From Draconibacterium mangrovi_A (GTDB lineage: Bacteria; Bacteroidota; Bacteroidia; Bacteroidales; Prolixibacteraceae), in assembly GCF_037646455.1 (NCBI RefSeq), contig NZ_JBBIXN010000002.1, positions 806,001 through 870,000 of the forward strand: 64,000 nucleotides of DNA. Direction: 5' to 3'. A model generated the notes under the pieces. That model saw nothing but the letters and a program-made list of their open reading frames with translations, was not told the DNA's origin and ran no database searches. Positions 1 through 7,459 of the stretch are shown piece after piece (positions within the stretch are counted from its first letter, which is position 1; each line of letters starts with the position of its first letter). The translations under genes were made by a program, and so were the position numbers.

Positions 1-530
1 CTTTGATTTTCCCATATCGACACAATTTTATTGATTTCATCATCAACAATTTTTTTCATTCTTCCTTCTACCACAATTTGTTTTGGAGAGTTAGTTTGTA
101 TATACTTTAAATAATTGTTTTTAATAGCATTAAGCTCTTCTATTTCCTTATCTTCTATGTAAGTTTTCAACAAATCAGATATGACAGAAATGTCTTCCTT
201 TTCAATATGAATTTTGTAAAATTCTTCTTCAAGATTTCTCTCTAAAGACTCCAATTTTGCCTGCTCAGTTTTTAAATATTTTTGCTTTTCAATTTTATAA
301 TAGGTATCGAATAAAAATGCAATGTTCTTACCCCATTGTTTGACGGCAAATGCAGTAATCCCATCCATTACAATTGGACATTCATCTATGTTTGTACAGA
401 TATAGTCCCCAAATTCATCAATCTCAATCAGCCGAATAGGACCCGAATCCTGACAATAGAACCTCGCCTTTTTCTCATTTTTCCCTACAACTATTCCTTC
501 ATTCTTTATTATGTTCATTATTTGTCTCAT
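1..530 (-). CDS. Hypothetical protein, 3' end outside the window
   Basis: An open frame runs leftward from an ATG at 530 (a second in-frame ATG is at 518) and is still open at base 1, giving at least 176 residues. I do not recognise the family. The first 90 residues or so look globular (MNIIKNEGIVVGKNEK near the start). They are followed by a long Glu/Lys/Leu-rich stretch that is probably a helical coiled coil. There is no signal peptide or membrane segment. It ends just before the integrase that follows on the same strand, so it is probably cargo or an accessory gene of the left-hand element (element A). Function unknown. Confidence 0.6.
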   Translation of the reverse strand, partial: MRQIMNIIKNEGIVVGKNEKKARFYCQDSGPIRLIEIDEFGDYICTNIDECPIVMDGITAFAVKQWGKNIAFLFDTYYKIEKQKYLKTEQAKLESLERNLEEEFYKIHIEKEDISVISDLLKTYIEDKEIEELNAIKNNYLKYIQTNSPKQIVVEGRMKKIVDDEINKIVSIWENQ

Positions 531-556
531 CACACTAATTTGAATTTATTTTAATG

Positions 557-1834
557 CTATAGAACCTTACTGGCCTGATCTATCACGGAACTATCCAGGC
601 TGTCAAGGTATACATTGGTTGTTTTCAGGTTCTGATGCCCCATTACCTGGCTGATTACTTCCCTTGGAATTTTATTATTCTGAAGCTGCATAGCCATCGT
701 GTGGCGTGACACATAGGAAGTTAGGTTGAAATCAAACTCAAATTCCGTTGCCAGATCCTTTAAATAGCCCACATACCGTTTCCTCCTGTTAGTAATATGC
801 TTGTAGAGTTTTTCCCCAAAGTGATTTATGGTTACTACTGGAAGAAGGTAATCTTCAATTGGCTCCTTAAACTGCCTTAGGTGACCAATTAATTCTTCAA
901 TTTCAGGTTTGATCCTAATCTGTATCGGTGGCGTGTTACGTTTATTTTTTTCCTTCTCCCTTTTGTAAACCAGATATAGTTCCCCATCGTGGCTAACCAG
1001 GTTACGATGTTTTAGAAGGGCCATATCAATAAATGACATCCCGAAGCAGTAGTACGAAAAAAGAAACAAATTACGGGCATATTCTCCCACCTCTCTTTTC
1101 GAACTAGTTGATTTCAGTTTTTCCAAGTAAGCCACCGGGAGGAATCTCTTAGCCGTTTTTTCTTCCAATTCGGACACTTTGAATCCCCCTGTACCAAACG
1201 GATAGGTAGTTATATTTCCTTCACCGTCCTGTAATGCTTTGTTCAGGATTGCCCGTAAGGCTTTAAAATAATATTTACGGGTATTGCCAGAGTTTCCCCT
1301 TTTCTGTAAAAACACATCGAGACGCTTCACGTATTTGATGTCGATTTCCCCAAATGTCCTTTCTCCCAGTTTTTTATCAAATAAGGTTAAGATATGCTGC
1401 GTGGATGCATAGCAATTGGCATTACCTGTATGCCCCGTTTCCTTTAAAGTTTGAATATGGTCGTCCAGATAATCATTGAAATTACCTTGTTTCGACCGTG
1501 AAAGAAAGGCATTCTTAAACTGGTTGATCGTCCAGTCCTTCTTATCGTGTTCAAACTGTGAGATTACCGCCTTTACTTTCTGGTTATAATTATCAATCAG
1601 GTCATTATCCTTTCTACGTTGCTCATTGGCTTCCTTTTCTTTTTTGGTTCGCAATCCCTTCTCTATTACAAAGCGTTCCTGGGCATCGTCCCATCGATCC
1701 CTTTCTCCATATATTTTTAAAGCGATATAGGCACGTTTGCGGTCTCGGGTCAGTTGCAGGTACACCGGGTAATTCCCATCAGCATCCGGCTGTGTAGTCC
1801 GCATAAAGAATTTATATGTCCGGTTTACTTCCAT
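557..1834 (-). CDS. Tyrosine recombinase/integrase of element A (Arg I substituted)
   Basis: Site-specific tyrosine recombinase, 425 aa, of the Bacteroidetes three-domain type: N-terminal arm-binding domain (about 1-90, KFFMRTTQPDADGNYPVYLQ), SAM-like core-binding domain (about 105-205) and C-terminal catalytic domain (about 225-425). The C-terminal catalytic residues are present: SRH near residue 380, MGHQNLKTT, and the nucleophile in NVYLDSLD. The first catalytic arginine is not visible: the usual FYxRGMxF reads SYYCFGMSF, as also described for IntDOT of CTnDOT. Its start codon lies 155 bp from the 44-bp tRNA-Pro fragment, with clustered short repeats between them, so it should catalyse integration and excision of element A at that site. 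ATG at 1834 is the natural start. Confidence 0.92.
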   Translation of the reverse strand: MEVNRTYKFFMRTTQPDADGNYPVYLQLTRDRKRAYIALKIYGERDRWDDAQERFVIEKGLRTKKEKEANEQRRKDNDLIDNYNQKVKAVISQFEHDKKDWTINQFKNAFLSRSKQGNFNDYLDDHIQTLKETGHTGNANCYASTQHILTLFDKKLGERTFGEIDIKYVKRLDVFLQKRGNSGNTRKYYFKALRAILNKALQDGEGNITTYPFGTGGFKVSELEEKTAKRFLPVAYLEKLKSTSSKREVGEYARNLFLFSYYCFGMSFIDMALLKHRNLVSHDGELYLVYKREKEKNKRNTPPIQIRIKPEIEELIGHLRQFKEPIEDYLLPVVTINHFGEKLYKHITNRRKRYVGYLKDLATEFEFDFNLTSYVSRHTMAMQLQNNKIPREVISQVMGHQNLKTTNVYLDSLDSSVIDQASKVL

Positions 1835-1835
1835 G

Positions 1836-1889
1836 TTAGTCGCTGATTTAGTCGCATTTTAGTCGCATTTTTGGTGTAAAAACGACTAA
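1836..1889. repeat. TTAGTCGC repeat cluster upstream of integrase A
   Basis: TTAGTCGC occurs three times in direct orientation at 1836, 1848 and 1859 (11-12 bp apart, about one helical turn), and CGACTAA occurs once inverted at 1883. The cluster sits between the integrase start and the tRNA-derived core. It could be arm-type integrase sites or an operator controlling the integrase gene. The repeats are seen; the role is inferred. Confidence 0.45.
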
Positions 1890-1988
1890 AAACGGTCTTT
1901 TTTTAACTTCACACAAACCTTATCAATACTGGCTTAAAGTTAAATAAAATCAAATAGTTACAAAACAAATAAAGAAGAAAACTACACC

Positions 1989-2032
1989 TCTGGGGGGCGA
2001 GGGGTCGCAAGTTCAAATCTTGTCATCCCGAC
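1989..2032 (+). other. att site: 3' half of tRNA-Pro(GGG), copy 1
   Basis: The 44 bp read as the 3' half of a proline tRNA: anticodon loop CTGGGGG (anticodon GGG), 3' anticodon stem GCGAG, variable loop, T arm with loop TTCAAAT between CAAG and CTTG, and the acceptor strand ending CATCCCGA. The 5' half is absent, so this is not a functional tRNA. An identical 44-mer occurs at 28265-28308. This copy is the junction between element A (left) and element B (right). The complete tRNA-Pro gene is expected left of the window. Confidence 0.85.
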
Positions 2033-2043
2033 CACTTAAAATC

Positions 2044-2075
2044 AAGGAGTTAAACGAATTTTTAGCTCCTTTTTT
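2044..2075 (+). terminator. Terminator downstream of tRNA-Pro fragment 1
   Basis: AAGGAGTTAAA pairs with TTTAGCTCCTT (one mismatch) around a short loop, followed by a T run. It stands where the terminator of a tRNA-Pro gene would stand, which suggests that element B carries a replacement tRNA 3' end with its own terminator. Confidence 0.6.
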
Positions 2076-2083
2076 ATTTGTAC

Positions 2084-2106
2084 GGGTACAACATAGGTAC
2101 AACAAA
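2084..2106 (+). repeat. 23-bp direct repeat, left end of element B
   Basis: A 23-bp sequence made of two near-copies of GGTACAACA separated by TA. It recurs exactly, in the same orientation, at 28130-28152 inside the other end of element B. Here it is 52 bp inside the att core. A matched pair inside both ends suggests integrase or excisionase arm-binding sites. From here to 2334 I see no gene, only A/T-rich sequence. Confidence 0.6.
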
Positions 2107-2334
2107 ATCACCCAATAAAAACAACCAAAAACTACCAGATACACAGAGTCATTCTATGTTATTCAACATTTCGAAAGCCAAATACAGCCAAATGAGCGTA
2201 AAATCTACGCCAACACGGATTTTCATTTGATTGCACCTGACAGATTATTTACTTTTAATCAGTTAATTATCAATGCTATTGAAAAAATAAAATAATGTTG
2301 ATAGTTACCGGAACCTGTTAACAGATGAGCCAAT

Positions 2335-3003
2335 ATGGAAACAATAATCAAGAAATCAGGAGTAATTATATTTCGATTCAACCGGAAACTCCGGTGGATC
2401 TTCAATATAAGAATATTACGCAACCACAATACAACGATCCTTTTTATCCTGTTTGTTTGTCTTCTGATTCTGTTATTCGGACTCTGGGGCATGGGATTTT
2501 CATTTATCCATGTTATCCTCTACTCTGCCATAAGCTTAACAATACTTTTCTTGACTTTACTTTTTATCGGATCACTGAATGAAGCTCGCAGATTATCAAA
2601 ACAAGTACCCTCCGGTTGTTTTCAGTTTGTAAAAAATAATTTGAACGGAATCCATATACCAGACCTGGGATTCGTGGAAACAGATCGGGAAAATATAAAC
2701 CTGGTATTAAATGGACTTGAAATAAAAAGTAAAATCGATTTTAAACTGGTATCGGATAATCGGGCTGCAGCTGATTATAAAAAGCTGTTTAGAATACTGC
2801 ATTTACTTATTAATGGAGGAATTAGAGATTTCAAAAAGGAACCAAAAGAGATTCTTTTCAATTTCATTGAAAATACATTTACTCTAAATGGTTCAGAAGT
2901 AAAAAGGGCGAGTTTGAACTCGCGGTTTTCAGAGTTTGTGAATGAAAGTGAAACGGAATTTTCAGAAAACCTAAAGGCCTTTCAGAAAATACTTTTTCGA
3001 TAG
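2335..3003 (+). CDS. Hypothetical membrane protein of the mobilisable element
   Basis: 222 aa, first gene of element B. A basic N-terminus (about 1-30) is followed by two hydrophobic segments, about 33-52 (ILFILFVCLLILLFGLW) and 58-78 (ILYSAISLTILFLTLLFIGS). They place a mostly soluble C-terminal domain of about 140 residues on one side of the membrane. I recognise no catalytic motif. ATG at 2335 starts immediately before the membrane segments. It precedes an excisionase-like HTH gene and a VapE-type gene on the same strand. An accessory role in element maintenance is possible, but nothing in the sequence proves it. Confidence 0.6.
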   Translation: METIIKKSGVIIFRFNRKLRWIFNIRILRNHNTTILFILFVCLLILLFGLWGMGFSFIHVILYSAISLTILFLTLLFIGSLNEARRLSKQVPSGCFQFVKNNLNGIHIPDLGFVETDRENINLVLNGLEIKSKIDFKLVSDNRAAADYKKLFRILHLLINGGIRDFKKEPKEILFNFIENTFTLNGSEVKRASLNSRFSEFVNESETEFSENLKAFQKILFR

Positions 3004-3123
3004 ACGGTATTTCTCCCGTAATTAGCCCGTAATTCAAATTACCCTCTTGATTTACTGCCACATATAGCTACATATTTGCTGATGAGATTTTCTCGCATCA
3101 AGCGTCATTACTCATTAATAAAT

Positions 3124-3435
3124 ATGTCACCTATGGAAAATCAAGTATTTCTATCAAAACAGGTTCTTAGCGAACTGAAACAAATTAAAACTCTACTCGC
3201 AGAGAACAAAACCGTTTTTAATGTTGAAGAACTGGCTCAGTACACCGGGCTATCCAAAAGCAAAATTTACAAGCTGCTCAGTAAAAAACTTATCCCAACC
3301 GGTACCAATGCCAATATCCGGCAAAAATTCTTTTATAAAAAGGACATCGATCTTTGGTTGATGGGTATTTCCGAAGAAGAACTGGAAGACGAGGAGAAAT
3401 TCAACCAGATGCTATCCAGAAACCGAAAGTATTAA
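3124..3435 (+). CDS. Helix-turn-helix DNA-binding protein (excisionase/MerR-like)
   Basis: About 103 aa from the ATG at 3124; an upstream ATG at 3076 would add 16 less convincing residues. The N-terminal third is a short helical segment (LSKQVLSELKQIKTLLAEN). It is followed by an HTH_17/excisionase-type winged helix: VEELAQYTGLSKSKIYKLLS, then a wing with NIRQKFFYKKDIDLWL. Such proteins sit at this position in Bacteroidetes mobilisable elements and act as recombination directionality factors or as regulators of the replication genes downstream. Family is clear; the exact role is inferred from position. Confidence 0.8.
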   Translation: MSPMENQVFLSKQVLSELKQIKTLLAENKTVFNVEELAQYTGLSKSKIYKLLSKKLIPTGTNANIRQKFFYKKDIDLWLMGISEEELEDEEKFNQMLSRNRKY

Positions 3436-3484
3436 AACCGGCATTCAACAGCCTTTTGAAGTTAGATCTTAATCCAGTACGGTT

Positions 3485-4654
3485 ATGGAAGAAAAAGAAT
3501 CCGGTTTATACATTGCCAATAATCCCAAAAAGAAAACTGTTTTTGATTACACAGCTGATTATCTTTTTGAAAAATACGACATCAGGTATAATGAAATATC
3601 TCATGACTATCAGATTTCATTAATTGGAGAAAACCATTGGCACTATCTTAATATCAATTCACTGATTATTGAACTCACAAAAGCCGGGATTGAAATTTCG
3701 CCAGGAAAACTGGAAATCTTTATCAAGTCAGAACTCATTGCCAAACATAATCCGATTCTGAACTATTTTGAATCGTTACCCAAATGGGATGGCATCGATT
3801 ACATACAGAAACTGTGTTCTTATGTTCCTACTTATGAAGATGAAGCCTTTCTGTATCACTTTCGGAAATGGTTGGTACGAGCAGTCAGATGTGCTCTGGA
3901 ACCTGACTATTTTAACAAGCAGGCTTTCATTCTTAGTCACAAAGGTCAAAGTTCAGGGAAATCCACCTGGTGCAGGTTTCTTTGTCCCCCACTACTTTCT
4001 GAATATATGGCTGAAGATATCAGCAACGATAAGGATGCACGCATTCAGCTTTGCCGAAATTTTCTGCTTAACCTCGACGAACTGGCCGTACTTTCCAGAA
4101 AAGATGTAAATGCACTAAAAGCCTTCTTTTCGAAAACTTTTATCAATGAAAGATTACCCTACGATAAAAAGAACACTACCCTACCACGGATCTGTTCTTT
4201 CGTGGGATCTACAAATATGGCATCCTTTCTCAGTGATGAAACCGGTTCTGTTCGCTGGTTGTGTTTTGAACTTCGTGATAAAATTGATTTTGCCTACTCA
4301 AAAGAAGTGGATATTAATAAGGTATGGAGCCAGGCTTATCATTATGCTTATCAGCTGGAAGATTTTGACGCAGAACTTTCGTTAAAGGATGTGACTGAAA
4401 ACGAGGAACGAAATAAGAAGTACACCCGGCTCTCAACCGAACAGGAACTAATTGCAAAGTATTACGAAAAATCTCAGGATATGGAAGATTTTGTAACTGC
4501 TTCGGATGTTGAAATAGCTTTGAACTTTCTAAACCTGAGATTGAATCACATCAATATTGGCAAAGCTCTGTCGGGATTTAATTTTCAGCGGGTAAAACAC
4601 CCGAAAAGACAGGTCTGGGGTTATTTGGCCCGATCAAATATTAACACAGGCTAA
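3485..4654 (+). CDS. VapE-family P-loop ATPase (replication helicase-like)
   Basis: 389 aa. Residues about 90-300 form a virulence-associated-E (VapE) type P-loop domain: Walker A region SHKGQSSGKSTW near 155, Walker B-like FLLNLDEL near 195, and a sensor/arginine region FVGSTNMASFLSDETGSVRW near 245. The N-terminal 90 residues carry the usual poorly conserved lead-in. The C-terminal 80 residues resemble the small domain often attached to these proteins in Bacteroidetes elements. These ATPases are thought to work with a primase in element replication, and a toprim primase is the next gene. The repeat field between the two genes could be their DNA target. Soluble, no signal peptide. Confidence 0.85.
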   Translation: MEEKESGLYIANNPKKKTVFDYTADYLFEKYDIRYNEISHDYQISLIGENHWHYLNINSLIIELTKAGIEISPGKLEIFIKSELIAKHNPILNYFESLPKWDGIDYIQKLCSYVPTYEDEAFLYHFRKWLVRAVRCALEPDYFNKQAFILSHKGQSSGKSTWCRFLCPPLLSEYMAEDISNDKDARIQLCRNFLLNLDELAVLSRKDVNALKAFFSKTFINERLPYDKKNTTLPRICSFVGSTNMASFLSDETGSVRWLCFELRDKIDFAYSKEVDINKVWSQAYHYAYQLEDFDAELSLKDVTENEERNKKYTRLSTEQELIAKYYEKSQDMEDFVTASDVEIALNFLNLRLNHINIGKALSGFNFQRVKHPKRQVWGYLARSNINTG

Positions 4655-4687
4655 ACAGTAGTTTTCTGCAAAAAAGCAGAAAACAAG

Positions 4688-4870
4688 TTACCAACTTACC
4701 TAAAAGAATGAAAAGTACGATAAACACTGAGCTTTACTTAGGTAAGATGAATAGTTTTTAAGTTACCTGGATCTTACCTAAGTTACCTATCAGGTAAGAT
4801 AGGTAGGATGAAAAATCAACTTACCTATATACTAAGAGACTGATAATCTGATCGTAGGTAAGTAGGTAAG
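4688..4870. repeat. Iteron-like field of TTACCTA/TAGGTAA repeats (candidate replication origin)
   Basis: Around ten copies of a TTACCT core occur in under 200 bp in both orientations: forward near 4688, 4696, 4763, 4774, 4783 and 4821; reverse near 4740, 4792, 4856 and 4864; plus a degenerate copy near 4802. Two sites form longer palindromes (CTTAGGTAAG, CTTACCTAAG). There is no gene in the stretch. Its position between a VapE-type ATPase and a primase fits an origin or a replication control region. The repeats are direct observation; the origin role is inferred. Confidence 0.6.
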
Positions 4871-4900
4871 CGAAAATCAACTTTTTTAAAAATTTTGCTG

Positions 4901-5785
4901 ATGAAAAAAGAAAAACTACAATGTGATACAGCCCGTGAAATTCCGATAACAGAATTCCTGAAAAGATCCGGATACTCACCGGCAAAAGAAAACCAACATT
5001 CAGCCTGGTACCTTAGTCCGATCCGACAGGAAAATGAAGCCTCATTTAAGGTTTCCAAGGTTCTTAACCGCTGGTACGATCATGGTCTTGGAAAAGGAGG
5101 AAATATTATTGACCTGGTAATTGAAATGAATAACAGCTGCAGTGTCATTGAAGCACTGGCAATCTTGGCTAAAAACATTCCATCTTTCTCTTTTCAACAG
5201 CAGCATAATTTGGTTGAGTTAGCGCCTGAACCTGAAATCCAGATCGAAAAGATCCTCCCCATTCGGCACCCGGCTTTGATCAAATATTTATCGGAAAGAA
5301 AAATTGACGCAAAAACTGCAAGCCGTTTTGCCAGTCAGGTTCATTATTCGATGAATCAAAAACGATACTTCGCTTTAGGTTTGGAAAATGTTTCGGGAAG
5401 CTGGGAACTTCGAAATCCATATTATAAAAATGCTGCAGCACCAAAAGACTTTTCCTATTTCACTACAGGGAAACAATTTTTGAGTGTTACTGAAGGCATG
5501 TTTGATTTTTTTAGTTTGCTAATGCATTATCCTGGCTTACCACACCAATCAGATTTTTTGGTATTGAATTCTGTTTCGTTTATCAACCGCATCCATAAGA
5601 TTGCCCAAACTTATCCGAAAGCTGGTCTCTATCTCGATAATGATTCAGCTGGTAAAAAAGCAACCAAACAGTTATTGGCCGATCTAACGAACAGTGTCGA
5701 TATGTCGGCCATCTATAAAAACGAAAAAGATCTGAATCAGCTGTTGATAGCCCGAAGCCAACATCTGCGGAGGTCTCCGTGGTAA
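4901..5785 (+). CDS. Toprim-domain DNA primase of the mobilisable element
   Basis: About 294 aa from the ATG at 4901 (a TTG two codons upstream is also possible). The N-terminal region (about 10-85) is a primase lead-in of the CHC2 type but without clear zinc-binding cysteines: YLSPIRQENEASFKV, then WYDHGLGKGGNIIDLV. Residues about 185-285 form the toprim fold: SVTEGMFDFFSLL supplies the first glutamate and YLDNDSAGKKATKQL the DxD-like acidic pair. It would prime DNA synthesis for the element after conjugal transfer. It follows the iteron-like field directly and precedes the candidate oriT and mob genes. Loss of zinc ligands is common in this mobile-element primase family. Confidence 0.82.
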   Translation: MKKEKLQCDTAREIPITEFLKRSGYSPAKENQHSAWYLSPIRQENEASFKVSKVLNRWYDHGLGKGGNIIDLVIEMNNSCSVIEALAILAKNIPSFSFQQQHNLVELAPEPEIQIEKILPIRHPALIKYLSERKIDAKTASRFASQVHYSMNQKRYFALGLENVSGSWELRNPYYKNAAAPKDFSYFTTGKQFLSVTEGMFDFFSLLMHYPGLPHQSDFLVLNSVSFINRIHKIAQTYPKAGLYLDNDSAGKKATKQLLADLTNSVDMSAIYKNEKDLNQLLIARSQHLRRSPW

Positions 5786-5793
5786 GCCATGTC

Positions 5794-5850
5794 GAGAGGT
5801 GCCCAGGTTGCACCATGGGCATCTCTCGCTTTGCTCCCAGGCTCGCAAAG
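5794..5850 (+). other. Candidate oriT: paired hairpins before mobC
   Basis: GAGAGGTGCCCA (5794-5805) pairs with TGGGCATCTCTC (5816-5827) with one mismatch, and the loop GGTTGCACC can extend the stem. A second small hairpin, TTTGC/GCAAA, follows within 25 bp. The segment is visibly more G/C-rich than its surroundings and lies directly upstream of the mobC-mobB genes, the usual oriT position. No nic site can be assigned by eye. Confidence 0.5.
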
Positions 5851-5896
5851 GGGCGCACAGCGCAGGTTCTAAATATTAATTTAAAGGTTAAAGAAA

Positions 5897-6211
5897 ATGA
5901 GAGTTCGCACAAAATATATCTCGTTTAGAGTAAGCAATATCGAAAAAAGGGCCATCACAATGGCTGCCCAGGAATGTGGATTAGGTACCAGTGAGTTTGC
6001 CCGGCGGGCATCACTGAACATGAAGGTAACCTTACGATTTTCTCCCGAAGAATTGGAGGTGTACAATAACCTGCACACCTACCATCGCAACTTTACGGCC
6101 ATCGGCAACCTGGTAAGAAGCAAACATTTTAATAAGAATGAAACTGTTCTCCGGGAATTGGAAGAAGTAATTAAACTGATTAAAATCCACCTTGGAAAGT
6201 TTGAACAATGA
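5897..6211 (+). CDS. mobC: MobC-like relaxosome accessory protein
   Basis: 104 aa, small and basic. The N-terminal half has the ribbon-helix-helix look of plasmid mobilisation relaxosome proteins (KYISFRVSNIEKRAITMAA, then GLGTSEFARRASL). The C-terminal half contains the typical FTAIGNLVRSKHFN-type segment of Bacteroides MobC/BmgA-like proteins. It would bind oriT and help the relaxase nick. Its stop overlaps the relaxase start by four bases, so the pair should be translationally coupled. Confidence 0.82.
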   Translation: MRVRTKYISFRVSNIEKRAITMAAQECGLGTSEFARRASLNMKVTLRFSPEELEVYNNLHTYHRNFTAIGNLVRSKHFNKNETVLRELEEVIKLIKIHLGKFEQ

Positions 6212-7002
6212 TCGGCAAAGCAAAAAGCATCTCACATACGATTAATGCTGTCAATTACGCCATGAAAAAGCCCGGAGCGAAGGAGATCAGCCGGAATAAA
6301 GTTGCAGGCGAAACTCCCAGAGAAATTGCAACGGAGTTCAGGATCTTTCAGAACCTGAATTCCAAATGCCAGAAGAATGCTTTTTCCATGGTTTTAAGTC
6401 CATCCATTCCTGACGGTGATAAACTTAGTAACTCGGATTTTGCAAAACTGGCCGGAGACTTTCTGAAACGAATGAAATTGGACGATCATCAGTTTGTTTC
6501 TTTTCTGCATACCGATGAGAAACACAAGCACCTGCACATTTTCGTCAACCGTATTGATTTTAACGGGAAAGCGTACAAAGACCACTTTATCAGCAAAAAG
6601 GCGCAGCGAATTGCTGAAAGTGTGGCTAAAGAATGGGGATTTACTACTGCCAAAGAAATTCAGCAACAAAATGAGCAACGACTGGGCAACTACATTAAAG
6701 AAGCCCACCAACGGGTTTTGACTGTAATGCCTCGCGACATTAATGATTATGCCCAATTGATGGAAGAATATGGAATCCAAACCCACAGGAGAATTGCCTC
6801 CGATGGAAAAGTTGTTGGGTTGAAATTCCAGATTGGAGAGGAAACCATTAAAGGCAGTAGTGTTGGCCGGGAGTTTAGTGCTGCCAATCTGCAAAAACTG
6901 ATTCTGCAAAATTATGAAATAATGTACCGTGCCGAACGAGAGAAACAAAGAAAACAAGCACAACAAAACCGTCCTTCAAGGGATTTTGGAATAAGCTTTT
7001 AA
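6208..7002 (+). CDS. mobB: MobB-type relaxase/mobilization nuclease
   Basis: 264 aa relaxase of the MobA/VirD2-like family common in Bacteroides mobilisable elements. The N-terminal domain (about 1-150) has the early SISHTINAVNYA segment and, near residue 107-117, the metal-binding histidine motif HKHLHIFVNRI. C-terminal residues are helical and basic, ending in a Lys/Gln-rich tail. It should nick at oriT and lead the strand into a recipient using a helper conjugation system; no mating-pore genes are visible in this element, so it is mobilisable rather than self-transmissible as far as the window shows. Start ATG overlaps the mobC stop. Confidence 0.87.
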   Translation: MIGKAKSISHTINAVNYAMKKPGAKEISRNKVAGETPREIATEFRIFQNLNSKCQKNAFSMVLSPSIPDGDKLSNSDFAKLAGDFLKRMKLDDHQFVSFLHTDEKHKHLHIFVNRIDFNGKAYKDHFISKKAQRIAESVAKEWGFTTAKEIQQQNEQRLGNYIKEAHQRVLTVMPRDINDYAQLMEEYGIQTHRRIASDGKVVGLKFQIGEETIKGSSVGREFSAANLQKLILQNYEIMYRAEREKQRKQAQQNRPSRDFGISF

Positions 7003-7006
7003 TACC

Positions 7007-7315
7007 ATGAGAAAAAATTTATCGCAACAAAAATTACTGGAGATTTTAACCTCCGAAATTGAAACACTCAAACAAACCACTGAGAATATAAATGAGATTG
7101 CTCCTGAAATTGCCAGGCAATTACAGGTTCTTAAAACATCAAAACTGAAATATGAGGTTGACACCAATAAGCTGGAACAGCTTCTGGAGAATCATAAGCG
7201 GAAATTAGAAAAGAGTGTGGTTATTCCGAGATGGTTTTTATGGGTACTCGCAGGAATTATGATTTGGATGATTATTCAGAATGTGGTTTATCTTTATCTG
7301 AAGGCACCGGTATAA
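7007..7315 (+). CDS. Small coiled-coil, single-pass membrane protein (mob module, copy 1)
   Basis: 102 aa, four bases after the relaxase stop. Residues about 5-70 are heptad-like (EIETLKQTTENINEIAPEIA, then NKLEQLLENHKRKLEK). A membrane segment near 76-97 (RWFLWVLAGIMIWMIIQ) places the coil inside the cell. Similar small proteins follow relaxases in Bacteroidetes mobilisable elements, but I know no function. Element B has a second intact copy at 19363-19677, very similar from LKQTTENI through VVIPRWFLW, and a decayed third at 26613-26752. This gene therefore marks the repeated cargo border. Confidence 0.75.
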   Translation: MRKNLSQQKLLEILTSEIETLKQTTENINEIAPEIARQLQVLKTSKLKYEVDTNKLEQLLENHKRKLEKSVVIPRWFLWVLAGIMIWMIIQNVVYLYLKAPV

Positions 7316-7401
7316 CATTTTATTTGTGGCTTGATAGAAAATCATCATTTAATAAATCTTCTTTTTTCATTACTGTGTAAAGTTTAAAAATAAACAAAAA
7401 A

Positions 7402-7427
7402 ATACCGGGAGTTGCAACCCCCGGTAT
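7402..7427. terminator. Bidirectional terminator between mob and protease genes
   Basis: ATACCGGG pairs with CCCGGTAT around a 10-nt loop, between the converging ends of the small mob protein gene and protease A. The A-rich left flank (AAACAAAAAA) becomes a U tract for minus-strand transcripts, so it mainly serves the protease operon. Confidence 0.75.
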
Positions 7428-7459
7428 TCCTATTTACACAGTTTATGAGATAGTGCTGT

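Noticed and set aside
1981..2040. Complete tRNA gene
   Set aside because: Only the half from the anticodon loop onward is present; no D arm or 5' acceptor strand upstream at either 44-bp copy.
4688..4870. CRISPR array
   Set aside because: Repeat units are only 6-10 bp, in both orientations, with irregular spacing; no cas genes.
6394..6966. 190-residue minus-strand frame
   Set aside because: Lies fully inside the relaxase gene on the opposite strand; the relaxase has clear motifs.
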